This document shows, piece after piece, positions 14,406-27,250 of a stretch of DNA of 64,000 nt. A program made the translations under genes and the position numbers. A model generated the notes under the pieces. It was given only the letters and a program-made list of their open reading frames with translations. It was not told the origin of the DNA and did not search any database. Each line of letters opens with the position of its first letter. Positions within the stretch are counted from its first letter, which is position 1. Source of the stretch: Serinus canaria (taxonomy: Eukaryota > Chordata > Aves > Passeriformes > Fringillidae); contig NC_066316.1 in the NCBI RefSeq assembly GCF_022539315.1, forward strand, positions 11,897,108 to 11,961,107. The letters run 5' to 3'.

Positions 14406-14664
14406 GTCAATGTTTGTTAGAGGTAGGTAAGTAACCCAGAATATATAAATCATGAGGAAAGAATACAATCAAAACCAATGTGGCCCTGCTATTTCTTGAA
14501 CACTACAAACATTTTGAGGCCATCTGGTGGGAAAAGTCCATAGCCAGAGGGAAGAAGGACAGAAAAAAGGAACTGAGAAATGGATATCATGAGAACACCA
14601 AGATATATTCCATCCACGTGGAAATCTGCTCAGCCTGAGGTACCTTGGTGACAGGTTTTGTAGT

Positions 14665-14785
14665 CACCCCTTTACAGAAGGAAAAACTGATACACAGAGA
14701 TTCAGTAATTGGCCCAAGGTTACACAGGAAGTCTGAGGCAGACACAGGTCTGTGCTCAGATCTTCAGCTTCTGTCTACAGAACCC
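14665..14785 (+). mobile_element. MIR-like SINE fragment
   Basis: The stretch around CTTTACAGAAGGAAAAACTG, ACACAGAGATTCAGTAATTG, GCCCAAGGTTACACAGGAAG and a CACAGGTCTGTGCTCAGATC block follows the order of the MIR 3' half (oligo-A-rich word, CACAGAGA, TTGCCCAAGGTCACACAG, CAGGTCTGT). It is diverged but the block order is hard to explain otherwise. Confidence 0.7.
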
Positions 14786-15039
14786 AACGTGAAGTGTTGA
14801 GACAAGGGAAATGTTCCCAGAGTGGTACAAATTAGGGCATGGCACACACAGAGTGCCTCACTGTAAGCCTGTAAGTGAATGCTAAACGTGGATTTTGAAT
14901 GCAATTATTCTGCCCTAGTCACAGAATATGTTTTAAAAGGCTAACCGGCCCATATCAGCTCTCATCACTGAGAGAGAACCTCTGTGACCAGCTCACACAT
15001 CCAGGGCTACACTTAGGTGATTAAAACTGAGCAGGAAGA
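14786..15039. other. Short unique intergenic stretch
   Basis: This is ordinary CpG-poor sequence between the MIR-like element and the anomalous block. Nothing is recognised. Confidence 0.6.
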
Positions 15040-15905
15040 AAGCAGGAAGGAAAGTAGAACATAAGAGAGCAGACGAACGACTAGAGGAATGGAATACAAT
15101 GGGGAAGGGAAGAAGACAAAAGGAAAAAAGATGAGAGAGTAATATTATCACTGATCAGGACGCCCTAGCTATCGATAGCAATAACAAGGAGATAATACAT
15201 TCTCTTGAATTAGAGTCGTGGTTATGGTTTGTTGTGTTCCTTCTGTCATGCCGTCATGTTTTCCCGCACTCCATCGCCGCCCCATACCTCTCTCCCTCTC
15301 CCTACCCTCTATACTCTCACCTAAGCTCTCAGCCTCCCCGATCTACTAAATCACCTCATCACGACTGAAAGAAATCCCGAAAGCAAGCCATACGACAAGA
15401 AAGACATAAATCAAAGTAAGAAGACAAGAATCAAATCAATCATCAGTCCACTCAAGTAACTATATTCGACATATCCACAGCTGCAACGATCAAGAGAACT
15501 AGAGACGATCTCGCTCGTCAGATCTCCCTGCTCCTCTCTCCATCTACTCTCCCTCTGCTCTCCCTCTATCTCTACCTCGCCCCTCCGGCCCACCTCTCTC
15601 CTCTCTCCCTCTCTCCCTCTCGCCCTCCGCTCCACTATCTCCCTCGCTCCTCCCATCCCTCCCTCCCTCCCTCCTCTCCATCCCTGCCCGCCAGTCCGCC
15701 CGCCTCCGTCCCTCTATCAGCATAATCACCCCTCACTCCGCCTCCCCTCCTCCCTCCCTCCTCCCTCCCCTCCCTCCCTCCCTCACCTCCAGCCTCGCCC
15801 TCCCCTCCCTCCACTCCCTCCCTCCCTCACCGCCACGCAAGTAACATCCCGACAAGACCGCCCCTGCCTCCATTCTAGTCGGGTCGTCATAGGGCTAACC
15901 TGTCA
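15040..15905. repeat. Anomalous purine-rich then pyrimidine-rich block, CTCC/GGAG-type low complexity, probably error-rich
   Basis: The left end (about 15040-15145) is purine-rich and the right part (about 15520-15835) is almost all C and T in degenerate CCCT/CCTCC units. The middle looks random. CpG is abundant throughout, unlike the flanks, which return abruptly to normal avian sequence near 15,905. The open frames here encode only charged low-complexity peptides. Likely a long CCTCC-type satellite tract read or assembled badly; a true diverged satellite is possible. Confidence 0.75.
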
Positions 15906-18900
15906 ACAAAGCCCTTTCTCAGTTTGAGAAGAGTGGGACAGAAAGAATAAGCAGAAAAAGATTGCAGGACAAATCCTGTGCTGTCACATGCAAGAGGGAC
16001 TCCATTGAAATTGATGAGACTGTACTGGTGAAGTCACAGGGGACAAAACCAACCTGACATCTGTTGAAAATACTCTTTTTGTTGTAAAATATTGAGATAT
16101 CCACGTAGCTTAGGATGAGGAATAAACAAACAAACAAAATGATACAGTTTTTTACTTTTAAACCATGAGCCTTTAATCTGTCTATCCCTAGTATTCAATG
16201 TCTTCTTGTGTAGCAATTTCAAAGTGGGAAGTGGGTACTCAAATTGAAAAAAAAGATGCAGTTATCATGCCTGTTCATTTCAATCAGGCTGAAGGATCAG
16301 CTGTAATGTCTGCAAAAAGGCTGCTGTGGAATATCCTGATCCTTACTCCACCCAGCAAATGCCCTGCAGAGATTGCTCTGAAGTGCTTCCTGTGGAGATG
16401 GTGAGGTTTTGCAGAGGATAAACACAGTTTGGCAAATAGATTTGAAATGACTGATTTACTCAGATTTCCATGTTTACTGGTTTGCCACTGCTATAATTTG
16501 TACTTGTTGTCATATCTCATCTGGCCACATTCTGCACATTTTGTCAGAGTGTGTCTCGAGGATCCTTCTTTTGTAACTTTAGCACCACCACATGGTTTGC
16601 AGTGTTTAAAACTCCTGATAAGAATTTATTTTTTTTTTACTTTTTTATCTTTTTTTTTCTTTTTTTATTTGTTCTATTTTTGCTTTTTGTTTGGTTGGTT
16701 GGTGGTTTTGGTGGGGGGAACGCTTTTCACACACATGAAGTATTTGAAACCACTTCCTTCTTGAAGCATGTGCAGGATGAAATACCTCACACCTGAGCCA
16801 TTAAAATCTGAATTCTCTCTTAGGGTTGTGTGGTTTCCATAATTCCCTTCAAAGCTCCTCAAACAAATGCCATTTTGTGCTTAAATGGACTGGCCAAAAA
16901 CATCTGTAACCCAACATTAAACACACTCAGTTCCCTTCTGCTTTGCATATTTCTCTCATATTTCTGCATTATCCAAAAAATTGGCTAATATTGCAATAAC
17001 TGACATGCCTTATCTTGCAAAGAAAAGGAGAAAGAAGGGGCCCATGCTGATGGCAGCAGTGGATGCTAAAGGGAAGAGATACAGAGATGGTGTCTTAAAC
17101 AGGCTGAGGAATTACCTTCCCTCCCATCCCCCTTGCAGGGCTGACACTGAGCACCCATTTCTTCCCAACATGAATAAATATGATGGAGTTTTTTCAATGT
17201 TCAAGTTGATGAAGCTGTTTCACTGCTACATTGTTTTTCTAGATATGTGCCTGTAGCACCGGTGAGTGTTTATGCTCCTCTCCTTGTTCCCTGCATGAAT
17301 AGACTTGATCAATCTGCTCTGAGTTAGCTGATAAGGAAAAATTCAATGTAGCTGAATTCTGTTGCATCTGAAACATCTAACAAAAAAAAAAAATTCAAAG
17401 GAAAGGGGGAAAAAATGAGGTGAAAGTCGGAGGAGCTGTACCAGGGAAATATTGGTAAAGTGGTCACAGGAAAATGTACAGAGTGGGTTTGCTTTAGGGG
17501 GAGGAACAAAGATAGATGTGACTAACATTCTGCCTCTTTTGAATAATTAAAAGCCATCTCAAGCTGCACAGTAAATGCAAATGGCAAAGTCAATGTACCA
17601 TTTATCTCCAAAGTTTGCTGCTCACCAGAGCTCTCATTCCCAAGGACTTTCTATCAGTCTTGGATGGCAAAATGTGTGATTGTGCTACAGAACCAGCCCT
17701 CCCTTGCACAGGGCACTTCCAGGTGCTAAGTGCCATGGGATGCTCTATGCCTGGCCTAGCTGCCATCCTCTATAGACACAAAATGAGATGCCCTCATGGG
17801 TCAAGTGGAGCTGTACCCTCAAAAGAAGAGGTGCTGACTGGAATCTCCAGTCTGAAATTACCTGTGAGGTTTAATTTGCCACCCTGTTGTATTTATCTCT
17901 GTTACATGATCCAAAAATAAATTGTCAGTGCCTGCAATCACCTGAGAAAGACCAGAAAGACTGGGACCAAGGACTACACAAAGGAGTGGACTATGGGGGG
18001 AAAAATACAAAATAAAGAACCTATATCATTTGTGGTTAAGAGTTTCAGGGTTTTTAATCAAAATGTATGAAAAGCTACTGTACCAGTGTGTAGTAGGACT
18101 CTAAACCTCTGGCTGGACTGATGTGCCCGGGACCACAAAGGGCAATTGAAATCAAAGGGGTTCAGGCTGACAGAAAAGGTCTGCCCAGAGGGATTCCATT
18201 TAAAGATTAAGACCTTATATTTTAAGCTCCCATCTCTCAGGAGAAAACTCCTTTTACTGAGGATGATAATGACCAACAGCCGTGTTTAGACCATGTTTTA
18301 GCATAGGAGGTCATGTTCACTGTTTCACCTGGACTTGTTTTTCTGAAGTATTTTTCTCTCAGTTCCTGGCAGAGCAGAGATGAGAGGCAACTTACATTTC
18401 ATTCTACACTCTAATATTATAAGACTTAACAAAATCCTCTTATCTTTACTGCCAGCACAATTTGGACAACTATGACAGCTTTGACTGACCCCCTACTACA
18501 CATTCCTTCCCTACACAACATTCCTTCAGGTTCCATGCTCTCTCTTTCTCCTCCACATTTGATTTAGCACAGATTGCTCTGGCTCTGCTGAGGCAGCCAG
18601 GGAGAGGCACTGTGGTCCAGCAGATGCAGGACCAGCTCCCAGAAGAAGCTGTGCCCCTGGCTGAGACCAGGGTCTGCAAAAAACCCAATGCCCCCAAGAA
18701 CACAAACTGCTGGTAGCTTGGAGCCCATTTTTGGTCTTTCTGATTTCAAACTCTTTGAAACACTACAGGCCTCCAGCTCTCTTACCTAGAGTAAGCCATT
18801 TTCATGTTTCTACATCCAATTCTCAACAGGGTGTTGCATTGATCTATGAAAAGGCAGTAACAAAGACATCATCTCAAGCATTTAGTGTGCTGGAGCATGG

Positions 18901-19959
18901 AGCATACGCATTATTTGTCCTCCAGCTCACACTGAAGCAGTACCATGCTGGAATAAACATATCTTTACTTTTTTACTTTAAAAAAAAAAAAAGAGGCAAT
19001 ATTAAATGTGTCATTATTTTCTGCTAAAAGCAGAAAAAAGAGCATTTGGACAATTACATCCAGTATTTATTCCAAAGATTTCACCAGCATCTAATGAACA
19101 GTGCTGGACGGAGTGGATGTTTCAAAGAGGAAAGTGTTATCCCCCTGGATGATGCCTTTCTGTGCAAGTGCAGCCTTCTTTTGACTCAGAAGTTCAAAAG
19201 CAGCTGAAGGATCTTTGACATTTGATTTCTGCAATGCTCAGTAGGAAACAGGTTAAAGGGCTTTGCTTCTTAGAGACTGGGTGATAAAATACATGTAAAA
19301 ATACAGCTCCTCCACAAGGTCTCTTCCTCTGCACTGCATAAAGCAGCTCCTGCCCTTCCAAAAGCTCGGTCATTGTGTCTCATACAACAACCACAAATTC
19401 CCACTCACACCACAACTGCACCCCTGCCTGCAGAGCTAAACCATGGGGTTGATATTTATGCCTGAAGACCAATGCTGGGCACCTTGGTGCTCTGCAGAAG
19501 GGAGCCCTGCCCTCCCAGCACACACACAGCAGACCTGCCCATCCCAGCTGCACCTGCCTAATCCCTCTGGAGGCCAAACGAGCTGGTTAGAACTTTCCTG
19601 CAATTTTCCACAAAGCCTCCCAGAAGCTGTAATTCACCCTATAAACCCAGTATAATAGAGGAGATCTCTAGCTGTAGGCAGCAGGTTGAGGCACATAAAT
19701 CCTGCCCCTGCAACACACACAGTAAATGAATCCATCAGGAAGCAGGCTGTGGAAAGTCAGGGGATATCACCCATAAAAAATCTGAGGCAGCAGCAGAAAA
19801 CCGATGGACCAATTACAAAAAGTGAAGAAAGAATAACTTCACGGCACTTCAAAGGGTGCTTCAGTTCATTTCAAGGAGAGAAATCTGAAAAAACAGAAGG
19901 GAAGAAGAAGAAACCACCCCCAAAAAAGCCTGAATGATTCACCCCTCTCCACTAAATAG
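15906..19959. other. Intergenic DNA without recognised genes
   Basis: No gene or named repeat is recognised. A T-rich low-complexity run lies at about 16626-16718, ending in GGTT and G runs. Short A runs lie near 17382 and 18978. Confidence 0.65.
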
Positions 19960-20190
19960 TATAGTGATTTAAATAAAGCTCTATAACCCATTACTGAAAC
20001 TATTATTTCCCTGCAAAGTTGCATCGTGAGACGGGCCTAAAAGCCATCTGCTTGATTTTCCCTTCAGATCATTTCTCACAAGACATTTTTAATGTTTTAG
20101 CCTAACTAGTAAAGACTTTTGAGTTTCAGCCAATCGGCAAACCCAGCTGAGTAATAAGGTGTCGGTGCTGTGCCTAATCCTTCCTTGTGC

Positions 20191-20212
20191 AAAAAAAAAA
20201 AAAAAAAAAAAA
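20191..20212. repeat. Poly(A) run of 22
   Basis: Twenty-two consecutive A are followed by AGCTTTTAAAG. No retroposed body is recognisable upstream, so it is best called a mononucleotide repeat. Confidence 0.95.
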
Positions 20213-20547
20213 GCTTTTAAAGTTAATAGCAGCTGAAAATAGAGGAAGGAAATGAAAGTTTGGGAATTAAACCCTGGGGGCATCCCTGCCTCTCTACCTA
20301 GAGAGGAGGCATGGGCTGGAAAACGATCATCTTATTGCCATCAACATATGTACGCCGAGGTCCGTCCCCGACAGGCTGTGCAAATCAGGCAAAGCCCATT
20401 CCTCCTGTTCCAGGCTTCCTCAGAAGTACACAGGCACGCTTCATACGCCTTCTGTTCCAGTCACAGAAGACATAATTAAACTGAAGTAGCACGCAGAATA
20501 AATAATTCCTTGCTATCCATTGCTCCGGAAAAGCGGACGGAGGCAAA

Positions 20548-20593
20548 GCTAACTACAATATTGTGCTTTGGCTAACTACAATATTGTGCTTTG
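20548..20593. repeat. Perfect 23-base tandem duplication
   Basis: The unit GCTAACTACAATATTGTGCT plus TTG occurs at 20548-20570 and again without a gap or mismatch at 20571-20593. Perfect identity suggests a recent event or an assembly error. Confidence 0.97.
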
Positions 20594-20960
20594 CAGCCCA
20601 CAGAGGCCCAGGCTGCTGGACATTACACTTGGGTGCTGTTAACCCATCTGACAAGCACCAGTATTTTCTTTTAATCCAGTGAGCCCTCGGATGATTAAAG
20701 TCAGCACACCAGGGAACGATAATGTGAATCGATGGAAGGATTAACGTGCAGCAATTTTCCATCGTTTTCCATAGGAGCCTCTTAAAGCAAAGCAAATACA
20801 TAAACATTTAATTGCAGTGCCCACATGAAGTAAATAGGTGTAATTAAACCAGTCCAAGGCTTCATTACTTAACTCAGATGCAAAGGGCGCAGCAAAATAT
20901 TTTCTCCTGCAGACTGAACGGGGCACACGGAAGGTATTGCCACTCCTCCACTGATGAGCA

Positions 20961-23900
20961 TCCTTCCCCAGCCAAAATATTAAACTGGTTTAGTGAGTGT
21001 GAGGAGTGAGAGCTCTCACCACTCACACTGTCCAAAGACCATGCCTCTCCACATCCTAGCTCATCTCACAACAGCAACCACATGGTCAGTAGCCAGCAGA
21101 AAGAGCAAGTCATTTCACATCAGCATCAAAAGTCCCACCAGCTGCTTCCCTAGGATCACAAGTGAAACACCTGTGACCAGCCTAACACTGCACATTCATC
21201 AACTAAATTGAAAGAAAGGTGTATCAGCCAGATAAAAAGTCACTTCACTGTAGCTAATCACATTTTACGCTCAAATAGGGCCTTAAATCCCAAGCAGCTC
21301 TGAAGAATTCAGCAAAACTCACAAATCACACAGTGAGCCAAAGTGACAGAGTTTGTAACTTGGCGAAGCCAGAGTGACCCCAGGAGACCCAGAACAGTTT
21401 GTGCCAAGTTTGTGTACATTTATCTAGGCACAGGTGCATGCACAGACATGGACAGCTGTGGTTTAGGCAGACACTGCAAGATGCAGCCACAATTTGAGAC
21501 AGAAAGGGTCGAAAAAGCCCACACAAAACCTCCATCCCCATCCAGGCATTTAGGGCACAGTGCAAGAAGGAATCTGGCCACCATGCCTGACTCTCTGCTG
21601 CTCCTTAGAGCAGACACTCTTATCTCAGCTGCCTCTATCACCAATGCTCTTGAAGAACCAGTTCTACACAACTACTCAGTTTTGGAAAAAGCTGAAATAT
21701 TTTTTTTTAATCCACATTTTCTTGAGTGCCTGGGAAATACTGGCAAAAACTGCCCTGTGATATTCTCTTTTAGCTTGTGATTACTAGACTTCTCACTGGG
21801 TAGAGACTCACTAAGGTCTCAAACCTCTGAGACAGTTCAGCCACCCAAGGACTCTGGCACCATGACTTTTTTCATCTGGCTGATTGCCACTTAACATCAG
21901 TGCTGGAGACTGTGGAGATTGCAGAGGCTGTGTCACGTTAAGTTAAAGAAAAAGATAAATCCTTGTTTGAAGCTGTAATTTCAGCCTTTAAGGATGCCCT
22001 TCGGTATCCTTGCAGCATTGCAGGGATCCTGGTGTTCAAGGAAGATGTTCCACTCCCTCTGACCTGGCAGTTAATTAATCTTTGAAGAAATCTAACCCCT
22101 CACACACTGAGGAAGAGCCAAGAGCTGATGAGGACAAGGCTTTGATACCAGGGTCCTCCTGCTGGGTGAGGAAATGCAAATTATTCCCAGATGATGGGTA
22201 CAGGAATGAAGCACAGGTTTTATACAATGCCTGAGCCAAGGGAATACTTTTTTATTACTGGACAAACTATAAGCCATTTATTTCATTCATCACTCACCTT
22301 TAGAGAGAGGGAGATTTGTGCCTGTTCAATTAAAAAGAAACAAAAGAATGTAGTTTGATAAGAGTATGTGCAGCCCCACCACAGCAAGTCTTGCAGTCAT
22401 TTTCTGTATGTTGAATAAAATATTGGCCTTTTATTAAGTCTATTACATTTCTTAATTTGTTTTAGACTGTGTTCACTTCCTTGTTATTGTTTTAAATTCA
22501 CAAGGGATAATTTTAAACTAATCTTCTCATCTTTTGCAGAAAACCCTCATCAATAAGCACTGAAAGGATGATTAAAATATCACTCCATGTAGAACAAACT
22601 AAGTCAAAATTACTGTGGGGAGTAAATTACCCTAACAGAGATGTAATGTCAATGCCTTAATTTTATGAAAGATTTATTATTGGAGAGGAAAAAGAAAATG
22701 TATCCTCAGTGCTGTAAGCAGATCTTTGTCAAAACAGCTTTTTAAAACAGCTAAATAGCAAGGTTTGGTTTAATACTTCTTCATCCACACTGAAAGAAAA
22801 ACTCAGTGGATAAAAATGAAAACAGCCTTATCAGTGTCCCAGGGATGCAATGTCCAAGTGTCCACAGCACCTGAATTTGTCTCTCCAGGCTGCAGGGATG
22901 GTGTTGTACCAGCTCACTTCACACTTTTACCTCTTTGCCATCTCTGGAGCTGAATGTCTCTGTCCAGGAGTGTCCCCATCCCTGCAATCAGCCCAGATCC
23001 TCCAGGGGCTCAGTCCCCCCCTGTCCAGCAGGAGCTGCAGCTCCCGGGCTCGTTGCCCTCACCCTGTGTTCCTTCCCTGGCAGGAGCCAGAACTGCCCCT
23101 GTCCAGGCTTGGCTTGCACATCAAACTTCTCACATTATTTTAGCACTGGTTAAAAAGGGAGAGCAACGTGGTCCTAAAATATCCTGGCAATAAGGCTCCA
23201 AATCTGAACAGTTCCTGGGCTCATCTTCCACTACCATCCTTGCACTGTGGTTTTGCTCCAGCTACGAGCAACAGCCTGTAAAACTTGGATTTTTCCTTTT
23301 TTGTTTCTTTTTTTGTTGTTGTTGTTCTTGCTTTTCTTTTAATCTATCTTTTCATTACCTCCCAACAAATGTTCATTTATTCTCTTGAAACCTTTCCAGG
23401 GTTGCCTGCCTAGTAATTGACCTTTGATTTATCTGGAATCAGAGATACTTAGCTAGTATGATTGTCAAACTAATTTTTGGAACTTTCTATATTAACTTAT
23501 AATCCTTAAAGATATTTTCATTTCTTTAATCTAGATATGACTATTTGGATTCTACAGCTAATACAGCATTTTGTTCTCAGATAAATTCCTTAAGGATACC
23601 TCCCCATGTTTTCACACTTCTTCCTGGTTCTAACTAGGTGGCAAAAATTATGACCACGTTGAAGAGCCCTTTACTGATACAAAATAATACACCTTTAAGT
23701 TTAGGTGTATTTATCTCTCCTCAAGATAAATTTTTATACCCATTAAAATCTGATGGATCCTTCTTTATTCTGCTGCACTTAAAACACATTTATGACAAGA
23801 AAAAATCAAATTACCAATATATTTCCAAATCCTGCCAGCCTCTGTGTTTGTAAACTGACCAAATGCTAATTTATCCATCAAAGTAATTTTCATCACTTTT

Positions 23901-24835
23901 CTTTTGCTGTTATAGAGTCGAACAGATTTCTCTGATGGACAGCTGATAAACATCCAGGGCTAGACTGACTCAAACACTGGCAAATATCTGTCATAGCAAG
24001 TTATTCTAGAAGATAAAAGCAAAAGGTAGGGCTGCCAAAAAATAAATTATTTTCTTTTGTCTAAATTTTCAGTCGAAACTGAAAAAGTTATTCAGTTATT
24101 CTCATGCAGTTTCTTGGTGGCCAGCAGCAACTATAGTGCTGCAGAAGCAGAACAGATACTCAGGCAGATCCTTGCTCCAACAAGAACACTGGACAAAAAG
24201 AGCAGCACTTTGGATGAAGTACAGAGAGACAAGCAAACCAGCTCTGCAGCACAGAGGAAATTCCCAGGAGCACCAGTAAGGGAGCCATGGTGCCCAGTGC
24301 TTGTCTCAGTGGTGGGATTACTGCTGCTCTTCACCTCTTGTTCCTCATGGGTGTCCCTTGCCTTGGAACCTCCCTGCTTTTGGCACATTGAGCTGTCCCA
24401 TTCTCCTCTGTGAAAAGAGACACATAATTCATTTATTTATTCAACAACGTCTGCTGCTTCTGCTGCAAAATTACCCTTTCCATTTTGCAGAATCCCTGTT
24501 GCCTCATTCACTTCTTATTCTTTATCCACTTGAAATCCCTCTTATTTATTTTTATTTCTTGTCCAATTTTCATTTTGCCTTCTATCTTTCCTACTCTTAT
24601 GGCTCCTTTAACACTTTCCAGTTTCTCCTGTAATTTCTTTCAGATCACCCCTAAGTTCAATCTTCCATAATTCACGTGTCCTTTGCTGCCCCCCTTCCCA
24701 CTGGAAAGTCACAGTTATCTGCATTATTTTACTTTCACAGCTCTCGTGGCAGCACAATGGCAAAACTCCTATTGATTTCAGTGGGAATGGGGCTCTTGGA
24801 GTATTTATGGCTTTGCACAGCACACATAAGCCCTG
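20961..24835. other. Intergenic DNA without recognised genes
   Basis: AT-rich, CpG-poor sequence. The T/GTT-rich low-complexity stretch at 23285-23345 is the only obvious repeat. No exon, RNA gene or transposon is recognised. Confidence 0.65.
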
Positions 24836-24965
24836 GGCAGGGGGAGACAATGTAATTAAGCAATCGGGGCCGACAGCCCGCGCCGCGCTGCCGATTGATG
24901 GCTGTGCAGCGTGTGTAATAAACCTGAGCCTCTGGCACACCTGAGGTGAGCATTAATCAGCCCTG
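24836..24965. promoter_or_regulatory. Short isolated CpG-rich element, candidate regulatory site
   Basis: Eight CpGs fall within about 24864-24910 in CpG-poor flanks. A 7-base inverted repeat (CAATCGG at 24861-24867, CCGATTG at 24891-24897) frames a GC-rich centre. The right arm runs into GATTGATGG, resembling PBX/HOX-type sites, and TGTAATTAAG and CATTAATCAG flank the core. No exon or repeat is recognised. Confidence 0.4.
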
Positions 24966-27037
24966 TGGTCCAACGTGAAAACTCTGATCATTATGAAATG
25001 GGTAGTTAAAACATTAAAATGCCCTTTTTTAAGTGATAGAAGTCATTAATCAGAGCACAGATCTACTCCTGTGTCCATGACTCCATCGGGCTGCAGTGAC
25101 TTTCCACCACTTTTCCTCTTTATGCTGCGGAAAGAAAGGTGGGACACAAGAAAAAAGACCAAGGCCAGGCTGCTTGCCCACCTCAGCTGAGAAGGGTCTG
25201 TCTGAGCCCATGGAGGGCTCACTTGTCCCATCAGCATCCCCCTGAGGCCTCCAGCAGCCCCTGCCTGGTAACACCATTCAAAGAAAACATGGTTGTGTCC
25301 CAGCCACGGGGTGCTCTGGTCACACTGGGTCACTCAGAGAGGGGCACTGAGAGTGACCACACTGCAGCTCAGGCACTGCCTGCACTCTTGTTTGCACTGG
25401 AGAGAACTGATTGCTACTTTCAGAGGCAATCACCGTGGCTCTTAAATTCATTAAGCTGGGAATCACAACCCTGCTGAAATTGAGCCTGGTTTGCACTAAG
25501 GGTTATGTGAGGCACCTCATGCCCCTTGGAAAACCCAGCACTGCATGCCTCTGCTGACATCCCACTCACTCTTCCCCCACATAGCTCGGGGCTCACCTGT
25601 AGCCTCTGGTGCTTTTCTGGGCAGACACCTTCAGATTCACAATTTAATATCGTGTTCCTGTAGCCTCCCAGGTGCCTTTGGAGGGGCAGACCTCCCACTG
25701 CCTGAACGTTCTGCAGAGGTGGTGAGGAGGAGGAGGGAATCCAATCATGGGCAATGGTGAGCCTGCAGGTGCAGCACCTGCCAAAACACCCTCTGCTCCG
25801 TGCTGCACTCTCTAACTCTTTAGGACAAACCTTCTCCCACCTTCCTTCCGTCTCCTACCAGAAAAGCTGCACTCAGATGGTGAGAGAGGCTGAAACCCAC
25901 ACCCCCACACTGGGGGCTGAGCTGTTCTCACTGGTGTCCCAGATAATTCTGCTCTAAGTTATCAGACCTCCTCCTGTGAATCAGCTCTTGAGTAGCAAAC
26001 AAGGTAAAAAAGAAGCAGGCAAGAACAGTAACATCAGAAACCAGTCGAGAAGCAAATCTCTTTCAACAAAGACTGAAGTTTTCTGTTGTCCAGTGCTTCT
26101 CCCCAGCACAGAGAGCAATGCAGAAGACCCAGTCCTCCAAATTCCACACTTCACTAAATAGTTTCTTTCTTTCCATTCACATTGGGAAGGGCAGCTCTAT
26201 GCTATGTTTGTTTTCCAATTTAGGGCCCACGCCAACACGTTCCAAAAGTGTTGGCATTTTCATTTTGTTCAGCTTAATGGTGGGTGACTCAAACCTTAAG
26301 CTGTTTGATTTTGGAAAGCAAATCAAATATACAGTGCAGCAGAGGGTGAGGAATGCTACAGCTCTGTACCAGAGACATATTTAAAAGCAAATTTCTCTGT
26401 TTCCCTTCCAGAACAACCCAAATCCCTGTTCAGTTCTGTTGCATCCATGCATTTCTTTTCTGAAGGGACCTACCACAGACATCCAATAGCTTCACATGCC
26501 TGCCATTTCTTTCTTTCTTTTACCTTTGTGAATCACTGACACTTCCAACTCCCTCAAAGCCAGACTGGCACGAGTCTCTCTGTCCTTTCTAGATGTCAGC
26601 ACAGCCAGAATGGCCACAGAGCTCAGCAAGGGCTCAGAGCTTTCATACACATGGAGGTGTTCCTCCTCCGTGCTGCAAAAAGAGCACAAAGCCTCAGGGG
26701 TCAAGTGAGGTTTTGAGCACATATAGCAGGGTTTCTACAAGCTGGACACTGATGTATCCCACTCCACTGCTGCCTTTGCTGCCCAGTTATGTCATGCAGG
26801 TGAACAGGTAAGTTGCAGACAGTGATGATTTTTCTTTTTGGCAGCAATTGGCTTTGCAGATCTGTAGCACAATTAACCAGGCAGAGGATTTGAGGTATGT
26901 AATTTTCTCCCCCCTCTGCAAACTGCAGTGTTCTGGGGAAGCAGTGGAACATCAGAGACAGGCACCAGACATTTTGTAACCAGACCAAAGCTCTCTGCCC
27001 TCATCAGCAGGAGAAATATTCTAGAAGAAGAGTGTGT
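24966..27037. other. Intergenic DNA without recognised genes
   Basis: GC is moderately higher at 25,070-25,930, with several overlapping open frames but no domain or splice evidence. Nothing else is recognised. Confidence 0.6.
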
Positions 27038-27250
27038 GCCACAATTTTTGACTGTGAGGGTGGTGAGGCATTGGAACAGGCTGCCCAGAGAAGTTGTGGA
27101 TTCCCCTGGAGGTATATAAAGCCAGGCTGGATGAGGCTTTGAGCACTAGACCACCTGGTTTAGTGGAAGATTTCCCTGCCCATGGCAGAGGGGTTGGAAC
27201 TAGATGACATTGAAGGTCCTTTCCAACCCAACATTCTGTGATTCTATGAA
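27038..27250 (+). mobile_element. CR1 LINE 3' tail, plus strand
   Basis: GAGGGTGGTGAGGCATTGGA, ACAGGCTGCCCAGAGAAGTT, GGCAGAGGGGTTGGAACTAG and GGTCCTTTCCAACCCAACAT, then ATTCTGTGATTCTATGAA, match the CR1 3' end including the terminal 8-base repeats. Only about 210 bases remain. Confidence 0.93.

Larger units (their letters stand above)
19960..20960. promoter_or_regulatory. Candidate conserved noncoding region
   Basis: This 1-kb block retains clustered CpGs (for example around 20030, 20135-20165, 20350-20375, 20530 and 20690-20760). It has many homeobox-type TAATTAAA words and lacks a recognisable repeat or exon. A 22-base A run (20191-20212) and a 23-base tandem duplication lie inside it. Regulatory function is an inference from composition. 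Confidence 0.3.

Noticed and set aside
13907..14434. 175-codon open frame on the plus strand
   Set aside because: It is the antisense of a minus-strand CR1 3' fragment.
15411..15729. Arg/Glu-rich minus-strand open frames
   Set aside because: They come from the CCTCC-type low-complexity block, which is probably erroneous sequence.
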